64,000 nt of DNA from Meloidogyne chitwoodi. Taxonomy: Eukaryota; Nematoda; Chromadorea; Rhabditida; Meloidogynidae. Each line of letters begins with the position of its first letter. Within the stretch, counting starts at the first letter, position 1. Of the stretch, positions 60,236 to 64,000 are shown one piece after another. The notes under the pieces are model-generated. The model was not told the DNA's origin. It saw only the letters and a list, made by a program, of their open reading frames with translations, and did not search any database. The stretch covers positions 1,302,001 to 1,366,000 of the forward strand of contig JACZZP010000007.1 of NCBI GenBank assembly GCA_015183035.1, given 5' to 3'. The position numbers were made by a program, and so were the translations under genes.

Positions 60236-60938
60236 GGTACTTGTACCCCTATCTTCCCCCCACCCTTTTTCAATGCCGCGCCTTTTTTTTATGCGCCGAA
60301 AAAATATTCTGGACTTCCTTGCTTGAAAGTGCCCCAAGAAAATTTTGATGTGTAAATATGTATACATTTATAAATTAATAAAAAAAAAGAAAACAAAACA
60401 ACAGAAATTAAAAAGGAGGCATAAAATTGTTAATCCCATTCAAAATATCCCACCAAAAAATAAACTTTAATATAATAAAAAAGGATAATTTGCTTCCCTG
60501 ACCACCACTATTAAACCAAGTTTGCGTTCGAATTCCTCTTTGTGATTACAACGTCTATTCTTACAAATCCAAATGTAAGATCCTCGTTTAGATGACATCC
60601 GCATTCCGGTCCCACATTTCTCACAGTTACGCTCTTGATGCAAAATCCCACGTTGTTGAAAAAATCTAATGCTTCCTAATTCATGATCACCGTTTCCAAT
60701 TTCATTAATATTACGAATTAATTGATCATAGTTCATTTTAATAATGTTTTTAATTTTTTACAAATTATGGCACAAATTAAAAGTAACGCTATCATTTAAA
60801 ATTCAAATTTACCACGCCTTTACACATCAAAATTTTCTTGGGGCACTTTCAAGCAAGGCAGTCCAGAATATTTTTTCGGCGCATAAAAAAAAGGCGCGGC
60901 ATTGAAAAAGGGTGGGGGAAGATAGGGGTACAAGTACC
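60236..60938 (-). mobile_element. Second Merlin-type element with ~120-bp TIRs and 8-bp TSD
   Basis: A 703-bp element with long inverted repeats (about 60236-60355 and 60819-60938) that differ by one substitution and one C-run indel. Ends start GGTACTTGTACCCC, sharing GGTACTT with the element at 9040-9873. It is flanked by an exact 8-bp duplication TTTTTTAT (60228-60235 and 60939-60946). It carries only the N-terminal part of a Merlin/ISXO2-like transposase, on the minus strand, so it must be moved by an enzyme from elsewhere. Insertion lies in the 3' flank of the membrane-protein gene and 140 bases beyond the end of the kinase gene. Confidence 0.9.
60467..60736 (-). pseudogene. N-terminal fragment of a Merlin/ISXO2-like transposase
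   Basis: An 89-residue frame. Residues 21-70 or so carry the family's N-terminal signature: LGSIRFFQQRGILHQERNCE, then KCGTGMRM...WICKNRRCNHK, a four-cysteine zinc ribbon (C-x2-C ... C-x4-C). It lines up with [20 protein letters not shown] and WECRRC of the element at 9040. After the second Cys pair the family resemblance fades (EEFERKLGLIVVV) and the frame stops, so the whole DDE catalytic domain is absent. It could encode a stand-alone DNA-binding module, but decay is the simpler reading. Confidence 0.75.
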
Positions 60939-61077
60939 TTTTTTATAAAATATCAAAATATTATTTCTTTATTTTATTAAATACAAATATAATTTCTTTT
61001 TAACAAGAATATAAATAATTAATTAATTATATTTCTTTTATTTACAGAAATATATTTTTTTAAGTAAAAATACCAAA

Positions 61078-63428
61078 TTATTTTTTAACTTTTTCTGAAT
61101 GTGTCTCTTTTGTGTAAAGTTCAATATCTGGTTCAATTCGTCCCAAATTGGCATGAATTTCCATCCATTTGCGAAGAACCATTGGTTTTAATAATATTTC
61201 TTTTTTTTAAAATAAATATTTAATTTTAATAATAATAATTTACCTGTAGTACTTGGTCTTTTATTTTCATCAATATTAAGAAGTGATTCAACTAGATTTC
61301 GCATATCTTTTGTTATTGTAGATGAAATTGGTCCATGCTCTCCCTGAAAATATTAAAAAATAATATTTTATTTAAATAATAAAAAATACTCTAGCAATTC
61401 TAATTAATAATGAAGATAATGATTCTCCTTCATATGCTTTACGTAATTCAACCATTTCATAAAGAACACAACCCATTGACCAAATATCTGATTTTACATC
61501 ATATGAACGTCCTAAATAAATATATTTATTTAAATTATATAAAATTAATTAACCTGAACAAATTTCTGGTGATAAATAGTTTGGAGTGCCAATTACTGTA
61601 GATGCTTGCGGACATTTTGAATTAAGTTCCTGATAGACTATACAATTTATAGAGTAATTTATTTTAAAAAATAATTTTCTTACTTTACTAATTCCAAAAT
61701 CCCCAACTTTCACTATTGTCATTTTTCGATTTAAAAAAATCTAAAAATTTATTATTATTTTTAAAAATTAAAACAAATAAATATACATTTTGTGTTTTTA
61801 TATCTCTATGAAGTACTTTCATTGCATGGATATAATCAATTGCCATTGTAAGCTAAAACAAATAAAATTAAATAAAATTATCCTTATTTTTATACCTGAG
61901 TAAAATAATAAAGAATCAAATCCTGACCCATTTTAATTCCTTTTCTTTCTTGTATCATTCTTTATTTTTAAAAATATTATTATTTTTTAATTTTAATTTT
62001 CAAACCTATCCAAAGTTCCCCCTTCAAGATATTCCATAACAATACATAATTGCTCTGTTTCAATAAAAGAATCATGTAAACGAATAATATTTGGATGAAT
62101 TAATTTTCTGAGAAGATTTGCTTCATCTAAAATTATTTTGATTTTATTTAAAAAAATAATTTTACATGAGATTTTTTGTTTTTCATTTTCAGTTTTGCAC
62201 TCTAAAGAGACCCGTTTTATTACTACTTGCTTGTTTAGAATACTTCTTTCATCCTTATAAAGACCACAAATTCCATAAGCACCACGTCCCAAGTCACGTA
62301 ATTTTTTAAAATTTTTTAGTCTCAATCTTGGATGTTGATTATTAATTTGATTATTTTCTGTATGGTTAATATCACCATTTCCTTTATTATTTATTGTACA
62401 AGTGCTCATACTCCTTTTTACATTCTGGAGAAAAGTTTAAATTATTTAGTTTGGATTTAAATAAAAATAAATATATTAAATTAATAGGGTAAAGATTTAT
62501 AAAGAAAATTCCCAAATCTATAAAATTTGCATATGTAGATACTCAAAAATAATTATTAAATTATTTTTAAAAATATTTAATAATATATTCAAAACTATTG
62601 AAAATAAGGGTAGATATATGTGTTATTTCAAGTCTCTAATAAATACTTTTTAACTTTTCAATAATATAGGTATACTTAGATTGTTTTTTTTAATTAAGGA
62701 AAGTATGTTAACCGTTCGTTAAATAAAAATTCTAAATTTATTTATATAAATTTATTTTATAAGAATTTTGATTAAAAAAATGCCTGTTATTTTAATTAAA
62801 TACTAAATATATATTTTCTCAAAAAATGAGGTCGTCGTTAAATGTGTAAATAATGTAAATTAAATATGTGTAAAAATAACAGCAAAAAAAGATATATTTA
62901 TTTATTTATTTAATGACTCACTTTAGCAGCAAAATTATTATCATCCTTTTCCTCTTCGCGTAAAACAGCAAAACTATTACTTCTATCATTACTACTAATG
63001 ACATTGCCGAAAACACAAGAATCATCGAATTGATTAGTTTCTTCTACCAATGTATAATGTTTTTGCTTATATCGGTCATCATTAACCTGTTGCTGCTTTT
63101 GTCGTTTATTCCATTGCTGCCAGTGAAGAAAAACTCCTTTTCCTCTTTTGATGTATGCAGTTTTGGTGTCACTACTGCAACGACTACGTGTAATGGCTGT
63201 GGTGGTCTCATCATCTACTATATTATTTGAATTTTCTTTTGAAGCGACAGCCACTGCTGAAAAAGCGATGACAGCTTTGTTGACCTCTGTGAGATTGTTA
63301 GAAATTTTATTTGTTAATATTGCTGCAGGGGCTGAAATCTTTCTGTCGTTGATAACTGATAATTGTGTGTTTTTCTCTCTTTTATTATTAATACTTTTTT
63401 TTCGTTGCTGCATCAGGATCGCTAACAT
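61078..63428 (-). CDS. NIMA-related Ser/Thr kinase (NEK8/NEK9-like, kinase domain only)
   Basis: Protein kinase, in animals linked to cilia, molting/endocytosis (C. elegans NEKL proteins) and mitosis. Exon 1 (63428-62922) encodes a 169-residue low-complexity N-terminus (MLAILMQQRKKSINNKREKN...) and ends at a strong donor AAA|GTGAGT. It joins in phase to an acceptor TTTCTCCAG at 62425, so the kinase exons continue KNVKRSMSTC. A shorter form could start at Met 62409. The kinase domain has the glycine loop LGRGAYGICG, VVIKRV (catalytic Lys), IVMEYLEGGTL, VLHRDIKTQNIFL (HRD), VKVGDFGIS (DFG), VIGTPNYLSPEI and SDIWSMGCVLYEM. It ends LRKWMEIHANLG, which matches the NEK8 segment after the kinase. 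No RCC1-repeat domain follows, unlike vertebrate NEK8/9; the protein ends KETHSEKVKK at the TAA at 61080-61078. Confidence 0.87.
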
Positions 63429-64000
63429 TTTTTTATAATAATAATTAAAGTGATTTTGGATTATTTTATATTTATAAATGTGTTAAAGATTAATAAGGAA
63501 GTAATTTAAAAGATTAATTCTGCAAATTAAAGTTTTATAATATTATAAGTTATTTATAATTTAAAAAGGGAATGAGAATTAATTTGGTAAAAAATAGTAA
63601 TGATTGAAAATATTTAAGATTAATTTCTCACATTCTTTATTTTTAATTAAAAGTATTAATATAGAAATAAATTGATTTTGGCAGTAATTAAAAAAGAGTA
63701 ATTTTTGTTTTTTAATTAAAAATTGATTTAATATTTTTTTTAATTAGGTAAGTTACTTTTTTGTTAATTTACTGTTTAAATATATTTAAAATTGCAAAAT
63801 TAACTTTTAAATAAATGATTTAAGTTAAATTTATTTTAATTTAATTATATATTACATATAACACAAATTTCCAATTAAAATTAAAAAAATATATTTTTTA
63901 TATTTTAAAATATAACAGAAATAATATACACAATTTTTTATTTGATTTTTATATTTTAAAAAATTAAAACAAAAACTAAAAACAAAACAAATTTAATGAC
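63429..64000. other. AT-rich flank upstream of the NEK-like kinase
   Basis: Expected to contain the kinase promoter. No coding or repeat feature was recognised up to the window end. Confidence 0.5.

Noticed and set aside
63030..63438. Two plus-strand frames opposite the kinase first exon
   Set aside because: Antisense shadows of the minus-strand exon, which has an in-phase splice to the kinase.
1..64000. tRNA, rRNA, SL RNA and CRISPR arrays
   Set aside because: I looked for B-box-like GGTTCGAANCC words, SL1-like sequence and regularly spaced identical repeats with unique spacers; none was found. The minisatellite lacks unique spacers.

Overview
The window looks like nuclear DNA of a nematode, most probably a plant-parasitic tylenchid close to Meloidogyne (root-knot nematodes). 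The evidence is extreme A+T content, many short introns (often 40-70 bases) beginning GT and ending AAG, TAG or CAG, typical metazoan housekeeping genes, a lamin with a CaaX box, TTP/POS-1-type CCCH zinc fingers, and a bacterial-type threonine aldolase of the kind reported as laterally acquired in root-knot nematodes. Genus-level placement is inference. Gene models were spliced by eye from reading frames and splice signals, so exon edges are approximate unless stated.

Layout. 1.05-3.59 kb: nuclear lamin (-). 5.23-8.00 kb: RNF13/RNF167-like PA-TM-RING ubiquitin ligase (+). 8.50-10.37 kb: tandem CCCH zinc-finger protein (-), with a complete Merlin-type DNA transposon in one intron (9.04-9.87 kb). 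11.08-16.43 kb: large laminin-G, neurexin-like single-pass membrane protein (-). 17.71-18.31 kb: orphan secreted protein (+). 18.3-22.6 kb: gene-poor AT-rich DNA. 22.63-24.19 kb: LtaE-type threonine aldolase (-). 25.49-27.55 kb: ZIP zinc transporter (-). 27.6-32.06 kb: non-coding, relatively GC-rich repeat block made of a higher-order tandem duplication with a hairpin minisatellite. 34.04-35.10 kb: complex I subunit NDUFB9 (-). 36.4-37.4 kb: guanylate kinase (+). 37.85-39.75 kb: mitochondrial rRNA dimethyltransferase TFB1M (+). 40.10-41.59 kb: unrecognised membrane protein (-). 42.04-44.54 kb: M14 zinc carboxypeptidase (-). 44.5-48.2 kb: gene-free. 48.24-51.39 kb: MCTP-like C2/transmembrane protein (+). 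53.71-54.06 kb: neuropeptide-like precursor (+). 54.53-55.92 kb: F-box-like start followed by a frameshifted zinc-finger gene (+). 57.40-57.83 kb: secreted precursor with a duplicated peptide exon (+). 59.31-60.15 kb: small multi-pass membrane protein (+). 60.24-60.94 kb: second Merlin-type element. 61.08-63.43 kb: NEK8/9-like kinase whose first exon lies 0.5 kb upstream of the kinase exons (-).

The genes are not an operon or a functional cluster; this is an ordinary chromosomal neighbourhood. The most distinctive contents are the two non-autonomous Merlin elements with exact 8-bp target duplications, the apparently bacterial-derived threonine aldolase, two small secreted precursors with internally repeated peptides, and the 4.4-kb repeat block. 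No tRNA, rRNA, spliced-leader RNA or CRISPR was recognised.
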